A stretch of DNA of 64,000 bases from Hyalangium versicolor (lineage in GTDB: Bacteria; Myxococcota; Myxococcia; Myxococcales; Myxococcaceae), in NCBI RefSeq assembly GCF_020103695.1, contig NZ_JAHXBF010000010.1:310001-374000 (forward strand). Reading direction: 5' to 3'. How positions within the stretch are numbered: the first letter of the stretch is position 1; each line of letters begins with the position of its first letter. Below the pieces are notes generated by a model. It made no database searches. It had not been told where the DNA came from and saw nothing but the letters and a program-made list of their open reading frames with translations. This document shows, piece after piece, positions 36,273 to 45,211 of the stretch. A program made the position numbers and the translations under genes.

Positions 36273-37661
36273 ATGACCGGACTCCAACCCCTGCGTCACC
36301 TGCGCACGAAGCTGGCCGGATGGGCCCAGAAGACCTGGGAGCCCGTGTCGCAGACGTCCATGGGCCGCTTCGCGGCGGACGTCTACCTGGCCGCGCGGGC
36401 GCTGGTCCGAGACTTCCAGGGTGAGAACATCAGCCTCCGGGCGGCGGCGCTCACCTACATCAGCGTCTTCTCACTCATCCCGCTGGTGACCGTGGTGCTC
36501 GCGCTCCTGCGGAGCCTCCACCAGGAGGAGTTCCAGCGGCGCATGCGCAGCGCCATCTACGTGGCGCTCGCTCCGGGCATCCGTGAGCAGTCCTCCGAGT
36601 TCTTCGATCGCTTCCTCACGACAGCCAACTCGATCGCCATCGGCAGCGTGGGCTTCGTGGCGCTGCTGTTCTCCGCGGCCTCGCTGCTGCGCAACATCGA
36701 CGGGGCCGTCAACGAGGTGTGGGGCATCCGGCGCCAACGCCCCATCCTCGTCCGCGCGCTCATCTACCTGGGGTTGCTGCTGCTGGGGCCTGTGTTCCTC
36801 GCCGCCTCCTTCGCTGGCACGGGGGCGGTGCGCGGCCTCATCGTGAATGCGGGCTACTCCGTCGCACCGCAGATCCTCCTGATCACCACGACCGCGCTCG
36901 CCGTGTCGAGCATGACGCTGCTCTACTACTGGACGCCCTACGCCAAGGTGCAGGTGCGCTCGGCGCTGGCGGGGGGCATCGTGTCGGGGTTGGGGTGGGT
37001 GATCGCCAAGGAGCTCTACCAGCAGTTCGCCGAGCAGCTCTTCCGGTACGACAAGCTCTGGGGCTCTCTGAGCGTCGTGCCGCTGTTCCTGGCGTGGATC
37101 CACATCAGCTGGCTGCTGGTCCTCAGTGGTGCGCGTTTGTCCTACGCGGTGGAGCACGCCTCCTTCCGGGACTCGCTGTGGGCCTTTGGCAACCACCCGC
37201 GAGCCCTGGAGCTGGTCGCCACCCGTGTCGCCATGGAGGCCACCCTGGCCTGGGTCGACGGTCAGCCTCCCCCCCTGCCTCGGGAGATGGCGCTCCAACT
37301 GCGAGTACCCGAGTCCTTCGTCCATGACGTCATCGAGCGCATGGCGAACGCGAGCCTGCTGGTGCTGGGCCGGAAGGGGGGCGTCCAGCCAGCCCGGGAC
37401 CCCTCTGATCTCTCCCTGGCCGAGATCTCCAGCGCCATTCACGGCGTCACCATCCTGGGGGGACCGGAGACCTGGACGGGCCCTCGAGGGGCTACCGGCT
37501 TCGAGCAGGTGGAGGTTCTCTTCCACACCGCCGACTGCGCCACGGCGGACGTGCTGCGCCGGACGAAGTGGATCGATCTGATCGCCCCCCTGCGCCCCGG
37601 GCTGGCGGTGACGGCAACTCCCGAGGCCCCTGCCCCTTCGGCCACGGTGGCCCGCGGCTGA
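36273..37661 (+). CDS. YihY/BrkB-type membrane protein with C-terminal winged-helix domain
   Basis: 462 residues. Six membrane helices of the YihY fold occupy about 55-325; family signatures ALTYISVFSLIPLVTVVLA, WGIRRQRPILVRALIY and GSLSVVPLFLAWIHISWLLV are visible. The last about 130 residues are soluble and contain a winged-helix-like segment (LQLRVPESFVHDVIERMANASLLVLGRKGGV), as seen in YihY proteins of Deltaproteobacteria. The older label RNase BN for this family is known to be wrong. Function unknown. Codes between the RNase G/E and IHF genes on the same strand. Confidence 0.85.
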   Translation: MTGLQPLRHLRTKLAGWAQKTWEPVSQTSMGRFAADVYLAARALVRDFQGENISLRAAALTYISVFSLIPLVTVVLALLRSLHQEEFQRRMRSAIYVALAPGIREQSSEFFDRFLTTANSIAIGSVGFVALLFSAASLLRNIDGAVNEVWGIRRQRPILVRALIYLGLLLLGPVFLAASFAGTGAVRGLIVNAGYSVAPQILLITTTALAVSSMTLLYYWTPYAKVQVRSALAGGIVSGLGWVIAKELYQQFAEQLFRYDKLWGSLSVVPLFLAWIHISWLLVLSGARLSYAVEHASFRDSLWAFGNHPRALELVATRVAMEATLAWVDGQPPPLPREMALQLRVPESFVHDVIERMANASLLVLGRKGGVQPARDPSDLSLAEISSAIHGVTILGGPETWTGPRGATGFEQVEVLFHTADCATADVLRRTKWIDLIAPLRPGLAVTATPEAPAPSATVARG

Positions 37662-37795
37662 AATCCGTAAGGTTTCCAAGAGGTTCGAGCCCGTGGCTGC
37701 TTGCAACGGTGGCACGTTCTGTTAAGGTTTGCGGATTCGATCACGGGCCAAAGCGCCCTCCTTCCGAGGGGTCACGCGGTTTGCGGGAGCGTCCG

Positions 37796-38140
37796 ATGCT
37801 CAAGTCCGATTTGATCAACATCCTCGTCGCCAAGCGGGGCGTGACCCAGAAGCAGGCCGAGGCCACCATCGAGACGATCTTCGAATCGATGAAAGAGGCC
37901 CTCTGCCGCGGCGAGAACATCGAGATCCGCGGACTTGGAGCCTTCCACGTCAAGAACTACCAGGGATATCAAGGCCGTAACCCGAAGACGGGTCAGGTCA
38001 TCCCGGTGAAACCCAAGCGGGGTCTGCTGTTCCGGACCGGCAAGGAGCTGCGCGACCGGGTCAACCGGCCGGCACCCCAGTCGGCCCAGCCGGACCTGGC
38101 AGATCCCGGTAAGGGCAACACCGGCACCGGAAGCCTTTGA
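37796..38140 (+). CDS. ihfB: IHF/HU family DNA-binding protein (IHF beta-like)
   Basis: 114 residues from the ATG at 37796 with GGGAG 6 bases upstream. The HU/IHF core MLKSDLINILVAKRGVTQKQ, the signature GRNPKTGQ on the DNA-binding arm and KPKRGLLFRTGKELRDRVN are complete. A Gln/Pro/Gly tail of about 20 residues extends beyond the usual end. It bends DNA as a dimer. Its stop is 6 bases from the stop of sctV on the other strand. Alpha or beta subunit cannot be settled without alignment; the arm pattern fits beta. Confidence 0.9.
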   Translation: MLKSDLINILVAKRGVTQKQAEATIETIFESMKEALCRGENIEIRGLGAFHVKNYQGYQGRNPKTGQVIPVKPKRGLLFRTGKELRDRVNRPAPQSAQPDLADPGKGNTGTGSL

Positions 38141-38146
38141 TTTTCC

Positions 38147-40234
38147 TCATGCGGTGAGCGGCACGGGCGCCAGCCGTCCCAGCGGACGGATCTGCAGGTC
38201 CGCGTCCAGCTCGCCGTAGGTCAGCACGGCCACGTCGGGGAAGGCTCCCTCGATGAGGCGCCGAAGTGCCCTGCGGACATCTGGCGCCGCGAGGAGCACC
38301 GCCCTGCCCCCCGAGGCGATCCGCCGCACGCCTTCCAGGATCTCCGAGACGCGCTCCGGAGACGGAGCAGGCCCACGGGGGCCGCCTCCTCGCAGTGCTT
38401 CCTCCACCTCTGGGTCGACGAGGTAGGCAAAAAGAGGACCCGAGGGAGCGAACTTGTGGCTCAGGTAGCGGTGCAACGCCTGACGGCAGCGCTCGGCGAG
38501 GGCTGTGGCATCACCCTCGGTAGCGGGTGAGACGAGCGCTTCCAAGAGGCCCTTCATGTTCCGGATGCTCACCTGCTCCCGGACGAGCTTGCGCAGCACA
38601 TCGGTGAGCAGCGGCAGCGGCACCTTCTGCAACGCCTCCTTCACCAGCATCGGAGCCTGGGCCTCGAGTCCCTCCAGCAGCCCTTGCACCTCCTGAACAC
38701 CCAGCAGGCTGGCGGCCCGGGCGCGGAGGATGGCGCGGAAGTGGTCCACGATGAGCTCCCCCGGCCGCCGCAGGGGAATCTGCGCCATCTCGAGCCGCGA
38801 TCGACTGGACTCGCTCAGGCGGCTGATCGGTCTGCCCGTGACGGGCTCCACCGCGGGCTCGAGCCGGACTTCGAGGAACGACAGCTCCTCGGGCGAAGCC
38901 AGGGCGTAAAGGGCTCCCGGCGTCACCTGCCCTGTTCCAGCGGGGACCTCATCCACGAGGAGGGCGTAGCCTGCCGCGGGAAGGTAGCCCGCGTGGGTTC
39001 TCACCCGGATGCCCGGCACTCGCACTCCCAGCTCATAGAAGATGTCGTCTCGGAGCTGGTTGAGCAGTTGGTGCACGAAGGCGCCCCCCTGCTGTTCTGC
39101 GATAGCGGTGAGGTCCGGAGAGAGATCCACGGTCAGCGGAGAGACTCCCACCGGGGCCGCCGCGCTCGCTGGAGCCGCTCCCACTCCAGTGCCACCCCCT
39201 CCTCCCTCCGCAGCAGGCTGGGGCTTCTCGGCGGCTGAGGCATCCTTCTCTCCCGCAGCCTTCTTCATCTGCCCGAGCGAATACGCGACGGCTCCCAACA
39301 TGGCGCCCAGCCCGAGGAAGGTCAGGAGTGGCATCCCCGGCATCAACGCCAACGCGGAGCACAGGCCCGAAACGACCCAGAGCGCCCGGGACTGCCCGAA
39401 GAACTGAGCGCCGATCTCCGAGCCAAGTGAATCCTCCTCCTTCTCCGAGGCCACGCGCGTGACGACGAGCCCCGCCGCCACCGCGATGCACAGCGAAGGA
39501 ATCTGGGACACGAGCCCGTCACCGATGGCGATGAGCGCGAAGGTCGAGGCGGCCTCGGACAGGCTCATGCCCTGCTGCCAGACGCCGATGGTGATGCCCC
39601 CGAGCAGGTTCACCGCCACGATGACGAGGCCCGCGATGACATCGCCCTTCACGAACTTCATCGCGCCGTCCATCGCACCGAACATCTGCGACTCGCGCTC
39701 CAGGTTTCGCCTGCGCTGGCGAGCCTGTGCCTGATCGATGGCACCCGCGCGCAGGTCGGCATCAATGGACATCTGCTTGCCCGGCATCGCATCCAATGTG
39801 AAGCGCGCGGACACCTCCGCCACGCGCTCGGCTCCCTTGGCCACGACGAGGAACTGAACGAGAGTGAGGATGGAGAAGAGCACGGCTCCGACGACATAGT
39901 CCCCACGGACGACGAACTCGCCGAAGGCCTGGATGACCTCGCCCGCGTGTCCCTCGGCCAGCGCGAGCCGCGTGGACGACACGTTGAGCGCGAGCCGGAA
40001 GAGCGTGGTGAACAGCAGGAGCGTCGGGAACGCCGTCACCTTGAGCGCGTCCTGGGCGTAGAGGGCCGCGACGAGCAGCGCCACCGCCGCGGCCAGATTG
40101 ATGGCAAGCCCCAGGTCCAGGAGCCACGGTGGCAGTGGAATGATCAGGGCACCGAGCACGGCGGCCATGGCCACCGCGAGCACCACATCCGATGACTTCC
40201 GGGCCCTCGAGAGGATCTTCACAAGCAGGTTCAT
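38147..40234 (-). CDS. sctV: Type III secretion export gate protein SctV (FlhA/YscV family)
   Basis: 695 residues. The N-terminal about 330 residues carry eight membrane helices with the FHIPEP-family stretch FTLDAMPGKQMSIDAD near residue 145. After an Ala/Pro/Gly linker (about 330-365) comes the cytoplasmic domain that forms the nonameric export ring (from PLTVDLSPDLTAIAEQQ). SctV recruits substrate-chaperone complexes and uses the proton motive force. ATG overlaps the sctU stop (ATGA). It is the last gene of the operon and converges on ihfB. Length is typical. Confidence 0.94.
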   Translation of the reverse strand: MNLLVKILSRARKSSDVVLAVAMAAVLGALIIPLPPWLLDLGLAINLAAAVALLVAALYAQDALKVTAFPTLLLFTTLFRLALNVSSTRLALAEGHAGEVIQAFGEFVVRGDYVVGAVLFSILTLVQFLVVAKGAERVAEVSARFTLDAMPGKQMSIDADLRAGAIDQAQARQRRRNLERESQMFGAMDGAMKFVKGDVIAGLVIVAVNLLGGITIGVWQQGMSLSEAASTFALIAIGDGLVSQIPSLCIAVAAGLVVTRVASEKEEDSLGSEIGAQFFGQSRALWVVSGLCSALALMPGMPLLTFLGLGAMLGAVAYSLGQMKKAAGEKDASAAEKPQPAAEGGGGGTGVGAAPASAAAPVGVSPLTVDLSPDLTAIAEQQGGAFVHQLLNQLRDDIFYELGVRVPGIRVRTHAGYLPAAGYALLVDEVPAGTGQVTPGALYALASPEELSFLEVRLEPAVEPVTGRPISRLSESSRSRLEMAQIPLRRPGELIVDHFRAILRARAASLLGVQEVQGLLEGLEAQAPMLVKEALQKVPLPLLTDVLRKLVREQVSIRNMKGLLEALVSPATEGDATALAERCRQALHRYLSHKFAPSGPLFAYLVDPEVEEALRGGGPRGPAPSPERVSEILEGVRRIASGGRAVLLAAPDVRRALRRLIEGAFPDVAVLTYGELDADLQIRPLGRLAPVPLTA

Positions 40235-41277
40235 GATGTCTGACTCCGTGGACGGCCGTCCGTGTCACGAGACTCCATGGCCACGCGAAGCACGACGGCC
40301 GCCGTCTGGTAGAGCTCCTCGGGGATCTGCTCCCCGACGTCGTAGTGGATGAGGCTGCGAGCCAACGGAACGTCCCGAACCACAGGGATTCCGAGCCGTT
40401 GGGCCTCACGCCGGAGCCCGAGTGCATCCGCCTCGCGCCCCTTGGCCACGAGGTAGGGGGCTTCACACTCCTGAGTGTCGTAGCGGAGAGCGACCGCGAT
40501 ATGCGTCGGGTTGACGACCACGGCCGTGCCCCTCTGCACCCCACGTGCAGGTCCTCCCTGTGCCAACTGGCGATGGAGCGCCTTACGCTGCGCCTTGTGG
40601 TGCGGATCGCCCTCGCTCTCCTTGAACTCCCGCTTCACCTCTTCGCGGGTCATCATCAGGTCCTTGAGGTGCCGCCTCCGCGCCAACGCGTAATCGACAA
40701 GCCCCAGGACCAGCAGCACCCACGCGATGCGGGTCGCCAGCGGCACCAGCCGCTCCATCAGCTGGCTCAGCCCCACAGCGCCCTCCAACCACACCGCGCG
40801 CAGTGCATCCGGGCCGGCCGCTTCCGCTTCATTCCACACGAGGACCGCGACCACGCCCATCACCACCAGGGCCTTGGCCACATCCACCAGCGAGCGGACA
40901 CTGAAGAGACGCTTGAGGCCCGCGGCAGGACTGATGCGCTCCAGCTTGGGAGCCATGTGCTCCGGGTTCAGCTCGAACCCCACCATCGCTACCGAAACCC
41001 CCAAAGAGGCCACCAGCGCACCCCCAAGGGCAGGCCCGGACAGACGCGCCATCATCCACAGTGTTTCCTCCCAGGCTCCCTCACTTCGAGGCTCCAGCAA
41101 CAGGCGAGCGGTCCACTCCTTCAAACGCTCGAAGCCATCGGGGGCGAAGGCCGTGAAACCGAGCAGGCTGCCCAAGGTCACCGCGCTGGAGGACAGCAAC
41201 CGGCTGCGAGGTATCTGCCCCTTTCTGCGAGCATCACGCAGGCGCTTCGCGGAGGGCTTTTCTGTCTTCTCGCTCAT
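40231..41277 (-). CDS. sctU: Type III export switch protein SctU (FlhB/YscU family)
   Basis: 348 residues from the ATG at 41277, which overlaps the sctT stop (ATGA). Four membrane helices lie between about 28 and 195. The self-cleavage motif NPTH is at 256-259 (AVVVNPTHIAVAL), the switch that changes export specificity. The linker REEVKREFKESEGDPHHKAQ is the conserved cytoplasmic hinge. Gene order U before V matches both flagellar flhB-flhA and many injectisomes. Upstream in-frame sequence belongs to the sctT gene and is not part of this protein. Confidence 0.94.
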   Translation of the reverse strand: MSEKTEKPSAKRLRDARRKGQIPRSRLLSSSAVTLGSLLGFTAFAPDGFERLKEWTARLLLEPRSEGAWEETLWMMARLSGPALGGALVASLGVSVAMVGFELNPEHMAPKLERISPAAGLKRLFSVRSLVDVAKALVVMGVVAVLVWNEAEAAGPDALRAVWLEGAVGLSQLMERLVPLATRIAWVLLVLGLVDYALARRRHLKDLMMTREEVKREFKESEGDPHHKAQRKALHRQLAQGGPARGVQRGTAVVVNPTHIAVALRYDTQECEAPYLVAKGREADALGLRREAQRLGIPVVRDVPLARSLIHYDVGEQIPEELYQTAAVVLRVAMESRDTDGRPRSQTS

Positions 41278-42068
41278 CGCGCCATGTCCCCCAAGAGCCT
41301 CAGTGCCCCCTCCACCCCCGCAACCCCGCTGAGGAGACGTTCGGAGAGAACACCCACCCCGAGCCACACGAGCGCGCCGCCGCCCAGGACGCGCAGCGGA
41401 GTGCCCAGTTCGCGAAGATTCATCTGGGGCGCCGCACGGGATGCCATGCCCACGAGGCAGTCCACCATCATCACTGCTGCTGCGACCGGAGCCCCCACCG
41501 CCAACCCCGTCGCTATCGCTCCACCCGCGAGCGTCACGACGTAGAGCGCCGCAGTCTCCGAAGGAACGAAGGTCCCCAAACCCACCACCCCGAAGCCCCG
41601 TAGCAATCCCGAGAGGACCACCGGGAACACGCCACCCGTCACCACCAGCGAGACGAGCAACTGATACAGCGCATCCCCGGTAGCGGATTCACGAGTTCCC
41701 ACGAGAGGAAGGCTCGCCTCGGCGGACGTTCCCCTGAAGAGATCAATGAAGCGTCCTCCCATGCGGGCCGCATCGAAGGGCAACGCTGCGATGAGCCCCA
41801 CGGAGGTGCCATAGACCAGCTCCTTGATCACGAGCGCCACCAGCGTCACGGGCGTCTCCATCGGAACCGGCAGGCCAACTCCCGCGACCAGGTGAAGAAA
41901 GAGCGAGAGGCTCAATACGAGCGAGAGCCTGACGGTCGTAGGAGTCCCCTGCCCGCCCAGGAGCGGGCAGAGGAACGCCACCGGCAGGAGTCGTGACGCA
42001 CAGAGCGCTACGGAGACGATGTGCGGCCCCAGCAACTCGAGCTGCGCACGAAGAAGCGAGAGGTTCAT
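41274..42068 (-). CDS. sctT: Type III export apparatus protein SctT (FliR/YscT family)
   Basis: 264 residues from the ATG at 42068, overlapping the sctS stop. Six hydrophobic segments; LPVAFLCPLLGGQGTPTTVR and VIKELVYGTSVGLIAALPF match conserved FliR/SctT stretches near the first loop. It forms part of the helical export gate with SctR and SctS. A longer open frame upstream of 42068 lies inside sctS and is not used. Membrane location, essential role in export by family knowledge. Confidence 0.92.
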   Translation of the reverse strand: MNLSLLRAQLELLGPHIVSVALCASRLLPVAFLCPLLGGQGTPTTVRLSLVLSLSLFLHLVAGVGLPVPMETPVTLVALVIKELVYGTSVGLIAALPFDAARMGGRFIDLFRGTSAEASLPLVGTRESATGDALYQLLVSLVVTGGVFPVVLSGLLRGFGVVGLGTFVPSETAALYVVTLAGGAIATGLAVGAPVAAAVMMVDCLVGMASRAAPQMNLRELGTPLRVLGGGALVWLGVGVLSERLLSGVAGVEGALRLLGDMAR

Positions 42069-42334
42069 ATCGCCACCTCGGCGATGGCCATGAGCAACTG
42101 GTGGGTGAAGCGCGTGAGTTCCCCGGCAATCCAAGGTCCGGCGAGCACGAGCGCCAGCACCGCCGCGCACAGCTTCGGCACCACCGAGAGGGTGCTCTCC
42201 TGGAGCTGGGTGGTCGCCTGAAAGACGCTCATGATGAAGCCCACCACCAGGCTCGCGCCGATGGGTGGCAGCGAAGCGAGGACCATCAGGAGCAGGGCCT
42301 CGCGGCCGAGGGCCAGCAGGACATCCTGGGTCAT
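42065..42334 (-). CDS. sctS: Type III export apparatus protein SctS (FliQ/YscS family)
   Basis: 89 residues, exactly the usual size, from the ATG at 42334, 4 bases after the sctR stop. Two membrane helices; MTQDVLLALGREALLLMVLAS and GFIMSVFQATTQLQESTLS carry the family pattern (the Q.TQ.QE loop). It builds the outer turn of the export gate helix with SctR and SctT. Stop overlaps the sctT start (ATGA). Confidence 0.93.
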   Translation of the reverse strand: MTQDVLLALGREALLLMVLASLPPIGASLVVGFIMSVFQATTQLQESTLSVVPKLCAAVLALVLAGPWIAGELTRFTHQLLMAIAEVAI

Positions 42335-42338
42335 GGCA

Positions 42339-43064
42339 TCACCGGTACCCGAGGATGAGCCCGCGTGCGAGCAGCGACCAGCCATCCACGGCGACGAAGA
42401 GGAGGATCTTGAAGGGCAGACTCACCTGGCTCGGAGACAGCGTTTGCATGCCCAGGGCGAGCAGGACGTTGGCGATGACCATGTCAAGCACCAGGAACGG
42501 CAGGAAGATGAGGAAGCCGATCTGGAAGGCCTCCTTCAGCTCGGTGATGACAAAGGCCGGGACGACCACGAAGAGATCCGTGTCCTGCACCTGTCCTGCC
42601 TCCTCGGGCGGCCGGAGTTCGCGCGCGAGGTCCACGAAGAGCGCTCGCTCCTCCGGGCTCCCATGCTTGACCAGGAAGGTCCGCAGCGGGTCCGCCACCC
42701 GAGCCGTCGCGGCGAGGATCTGCGCGCCAGACTCCACCTCCTGGTAGGCCGACTGGCCCGCGTCGTACATGCGCTCCATCACCGGCGACATGATGTGCGC
42801 CGAGAGCACCGCCGCCAGTCCGGTCAGGACGATGGTCGGCGGAGCCTGCTGCGTTCCCATCGCCGTGCGCGCGAATGACAGCACCACGGCGATCTTCGAG
42901 AAGCTCGTCAGCATCAGCACCGCGAACGGCAGCAGCGACATCAGCGCGAGAACCGCCATCATCGCCAACGGGTTGCCGGCGTATGAGGCCTGCGAGAGCG
43001 TCTGCTCCCTTGCCATGGCCCACGCCGGCACCAGCAGAAGACCCACGAAGAATCCCGGCTTCAT
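42339..43064 (-). CDS. sctR: Type III export apparatus protein SctR (FliP/YscR family) with signal-peptide-like start
   Basis: 241 residues; ATG overlaps the stop of the FliO-like gene. The FliP/SctR core is clear: SLLPFAVLMLTSFSKIAVV, RTAMGTQQAPPTIVL, FVVVPAFVITELKEAFQIG and PSQVSLPFKILLFV. The first 18 residues (MKPGFFVGLLLVPAWAMA) look like a cleavable signal peptide, a feature of flagellar FliP that most injectisome SctR proteins lack. SctR pentamer forms the core of the export gate. The adjacent FliO-like gene fits this flagellar character. Confidence 0.94.
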   Translation of the reverse strand: MKPGFFVGLLLVPAWAMAREQTLSQASYAGNPLAMMAVLALMSLLPFAVLMLTSFSKIAVVLSFARTAMGTQQAPPTIVLTGLAAVLSAHIMSPVMERMYDAGQSAYQEVESGAQILAATARVADPLRTFLVKHGSPEERALFVDLARELRPPEEAGQVQDTDLFVVVPAFVITELKEAFQIGFLIFLPFLVLDMVIANVLLALGMQTLSPSQVSLPFKILLFVAVDGWSLLARGLILGYR

Positions 43065-43486
43065 CGCACAGCCCCTCTCAGCCGCTGCGGACCTCGGCGG
43101 CGCAGCCCAGACCCGCGCGCCTGCGCCAGCGCAGGCCTGAGAGCCGGAGCGGGATGGATCTCGGCGAAGGAGTCACCAAAGGCCACCAGGAAGCTGCGGC
43201 CATCCATCTCCACCAGCGCGAGGCCACACCGCTGGGAGAGACCAGCGCGGGAGACGACTCTCAAACGCTCGGGCAGCGTGAACCGAGGCCCAGCAGCGCC
43301 ACGGCTCCACAACCACGCGCCCAGCCCCACGAGGACCCCGGCGCCCAGCAACCACCGCGCCGCTCCCGAAGACGACAGCCCGCCCAAGGGAGCCACCACC
43401 GCGAGCCCAAGAATGAGTCCGCTCGCAATCAACAGGCGCTTCTGGGGAGACAGCGAGGCAAGCATGGCATTTCCTCGAGCGCTCAC
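43061..43486 (-). CDS. FliO-like small membrane protein of the type III operon
   Basis: 141 residues from a GTG at 43486 overlapping the sctQ stop (GTGA); ATG at 43465 is the alternative. Two hydrophobic segments (LLIASGLILGLAVVAPLGGL; ARWLLGAGVLVGLGAWLW) precede LRVVSRAGLSQRCGLALVEM and RSFLVAFGDSF, the FliO/MopB pattern of a small beta domain that follows a membrane helix. In flagella FliO helps FliP assemble. It sits directly before sctR, where fliO sits before fliP. Injectisomes normally have no FliO. Assignment rests on pattern, size and position. Confidence 0.65.
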   Translation of the reverse strand: MSARGNAMLASLSPQKRLLIASGLILGLAVVAPLGGLSSSGAARWLLGAGVLVGLGAWLWSRGAAGPRFTLPERLRVVSRAGLSQRCGLALVEMDGRSFLVAFGDSFAEIHPAPALRPALAQARGSGLRRRGPQRLRGAVR

Positions 43487-44634
43487 GGCAGCAGGCTCAG
43501 AATGCGGGCGCCGACTTCGCCGTCGATCTCGACCAACTCGGCCCGTGCCACCGCGCGCTCGCCCACTCGCAGCAGCACCGGCTCGCTGGCGTTGATGCGC
43601 AGCGGGAGCAGATGTCCCGGCTTGAGGGCCGCGAGTTCCGAGAGCGGCAGCATCAGCCGCGTCAATTCAATCTCCACATCCACGGGAAGCGGAGGCATGC
43701 CTCCACCCTGCTCGATGACAGTTGCCATGTTGGACTCCAGGGAAAGTGCGCGCCTCAGCGCGCGGGTCAGGGAAAATCCTTCGGGGGTGAAGTCCCCCAT
43801 CAACTCGAAGCCTCGGGTCACCAGGCGTCCTCTGCCTCTGAGGTGATCGCCTCCGTGCAGCACGCCCTCGAAGACGACGACGTCCCCCAGCGTGAGCGCC
43901 TCCAGCGCCGACGGAGTCAGTCGGGTGCGACCGAGAAAGCACCTCGCGCCAATGGACGCCGCGAGGATCTCCGGTGCGATGGTGGAGTCCCGTTGCGCAG
44001 GCAGTTCCTTGCAGACGGACTCGAACACCACCGAGGGCAGCACCAGCCGCCCCCCAGCGGATACCTCGCCCACCATGAGCGAGAGCTCCACACCCAGGTG
44101 AGGCTTGCGCCCCTCCATCCGAGCCAACGCCTCCGCCCGGTTCATCGTTACTCCCGCCAACCGAAAACCCAGGCGAGATTGCAGCTCCGAACGGGACCGA
44201 AGCACCGCCAGCCCGGACAGCACCAGAAAGGCGACCGTTGCCTCTTCCAAACGCGTGAGGCGTGTCACAGGGCTCGGCCGTTGACTGCTCCCCGCCATGC
44301 GCTCCAAAGCGGCGAAGAGGACCGGCAGCTCCAGCTCCAACACCGCCGTCCCTCCCGTCATCGATAGATCCAACAGAATGAAGGCCGCCGTGTGTGCCAG
44401 TCCCGCTGCGGGGATCACCACCGCATCCACCAGCCGCCCGGTGGCGCTCACAGCAGTGCTCAACTCGCGGCTCAGCACCTCACTGACGAGTTGAAGCGCC
44501 TGCCGCCCGAGCTGCGCGACCTGCGGGCGTGCCCCCAACGTCACATGGGCTCGGGTGAGCCGACGTGTGCCGAGCCTCGTCAGCCTGGAGACCTTCGGGA
44601 CTGGAGAGGACGTGCTACGGGATTCGATGTGCAT
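43483..44634 (-). CDS. sctQ: Type III cytoplasmic ring protein SctQ (FliM/FliN, YscQ family)
   Basis: 383 residues from the ATG at 44634. The C-terminal about 75 residues form a SpoA (surface presentation of antigens) domain: VDVEIELTRLMLPLSELAALKPGHLLPL and GERAVARAELVEIDGEVGARIL. A second SpoA-like segment occurs near 230-290 (TPSALEALTLGDVVVFEG). It forms the sorting platform or C-ring under the export gate. No separate fliN-like gene is present. Starts 27 bases after the FliG-like gene. Confidence 0.88.
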   Translation of the reverse strand: MHIESRSTSSPVPKVSRLTRLGTRRLTRAHVTLGARPQVAQLGRQALQLVSEVLSRELSTAVSATGRLVDAVVIPAAGLAHTAAFILLDLSMTGGTAVLELELPVLFAALERMAGSSQRPSPVTRLTRLEEATVAFLVLSGLAVLRSRSELQSRLGFRLAGVTMNRAEALARMEGRKPHLGVELSLMVGEVSAGGRLVLPSVVFESVCKELPAQRDSTIAPEILAASIGARCFLGRTRLTPSALEALTLGDVVVFEGVLHGGDHLRGRGRLVTRGFELMGDFTPEGFSLTRALRRALSLESNMATVIEQGGGMPPLPVDVEIELTRLMLPLSELAALKPGHLLPLRINASEPVLLRVGERAVARAELVEIDGEVGARILSLLP

Positions 44635-44661
44635 CGGAAACTCCTGTGCTGCGAAATAGGT

Positions 44662-45192
44662 TCAACGTGTGACTTCGCGGATCAACCGCTCCGCCAGCGC
44701 GGCCAGCGCGGGCGTCGGCGATGCATCGGCAGGCACCACGCGCCGCTTCGGGAAAAAGGTGCGGTGGTACGGCGGCAGCCTGCGGAAGATCTCCTGCTTG
44801 AGTGCTTCAGGAGCCTCTGACATCAAGGCTCGGAGTTCGTCCGCCGGGTCGCTCCGCATCCCGAACTCCCGTGCCACCCGGGCCTGCCGCTGAGCCGAGG
44901 TGAGCGCCGCGAATCCCGTCAGATGCTCCTTGGCTCGCTCTGCCTCGCGCTCTCCGAGCCCCTCGAGCAACTCCACGGCTCGCTCCCGCCCGAACACCAG
45001 CGCTACCAACGCGTACCTCGCCAGAGGCAGCAGGGCAGGAGGAGTTCTCGAAGCCGCCACCTTCCCGGTGGGAACTTTCCGCACCGGGGCTCGCACAGCC
45101 TTCGCTCCGGGCAGGGGATTGCGCGTGATGCGCGTGGCCTCATCGGCATTCCCCTTTGCGACCGGCTTCCGGACGATCCGTGTGACTTCCAT
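44662..45192 (-). CDS. FliG N-domain-like protein of the type III operon
   Basis: 176 residues from the ATG at 45192. A basic N-terminal part with two related blocks (VTRIVRKPVAKG and ATRITRNPLPGAK) is followed at about 75-125 by YALVALVFGRERAVELLEGL then EAERAKEHLTGF and VAREFG. This reproduces the FliG N-terminal domain pattern (Leu-rich helix, Gly, Glu-Arg-Ala, Leu-x-x-Leu, EF). The FliG middle and C-terminal torque domains are missing. It lies between sctJ (FliF) and sctQ (FliM/N), the exact place of fliG in flagellar operons. A SctK- or SctL-like role is the alternative. Not a sure call. Confidence 0.5.
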   Translation of the reverse strand: MEVTRIVRKPVAKGNADEATRITRNPLPGAKAVRAPVRKVPTGKVAASRTPPALLPLARYALVALVFGRERAVELLEGLGEREAERAKEHLTGFAALTSAQRQARVAREFGMRSDPADELRALMSEAPEALKQEIFRRLPPYHRTFFPKRRVVPADASPTPALAALAERLIREVTR

Positions 45193-45211
45193 GGAGTGCC
45201 CTCCCGACGGC

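Noticed and set aside
32589-36299. 1236-codon open frame on the minus strand across the RNase G/E gene
   Set aside because: It is the antisense of rng. Composition is Ala/Val/Leu/Arg/Gly runs from repeats, there is no domain, and the sense gene has full catalytic motifs.
37680-37705. GGTTCGAGCCC resembling a tRNA T-arm
   Set aside because: Flanks do not pair and there is no acceptor, D or anticodon arm.
37730-37760. TGGCACG near 37712 as a sigma-54 site before ihfB
   Set aside because: No TTGC at the right spacing; chance match.
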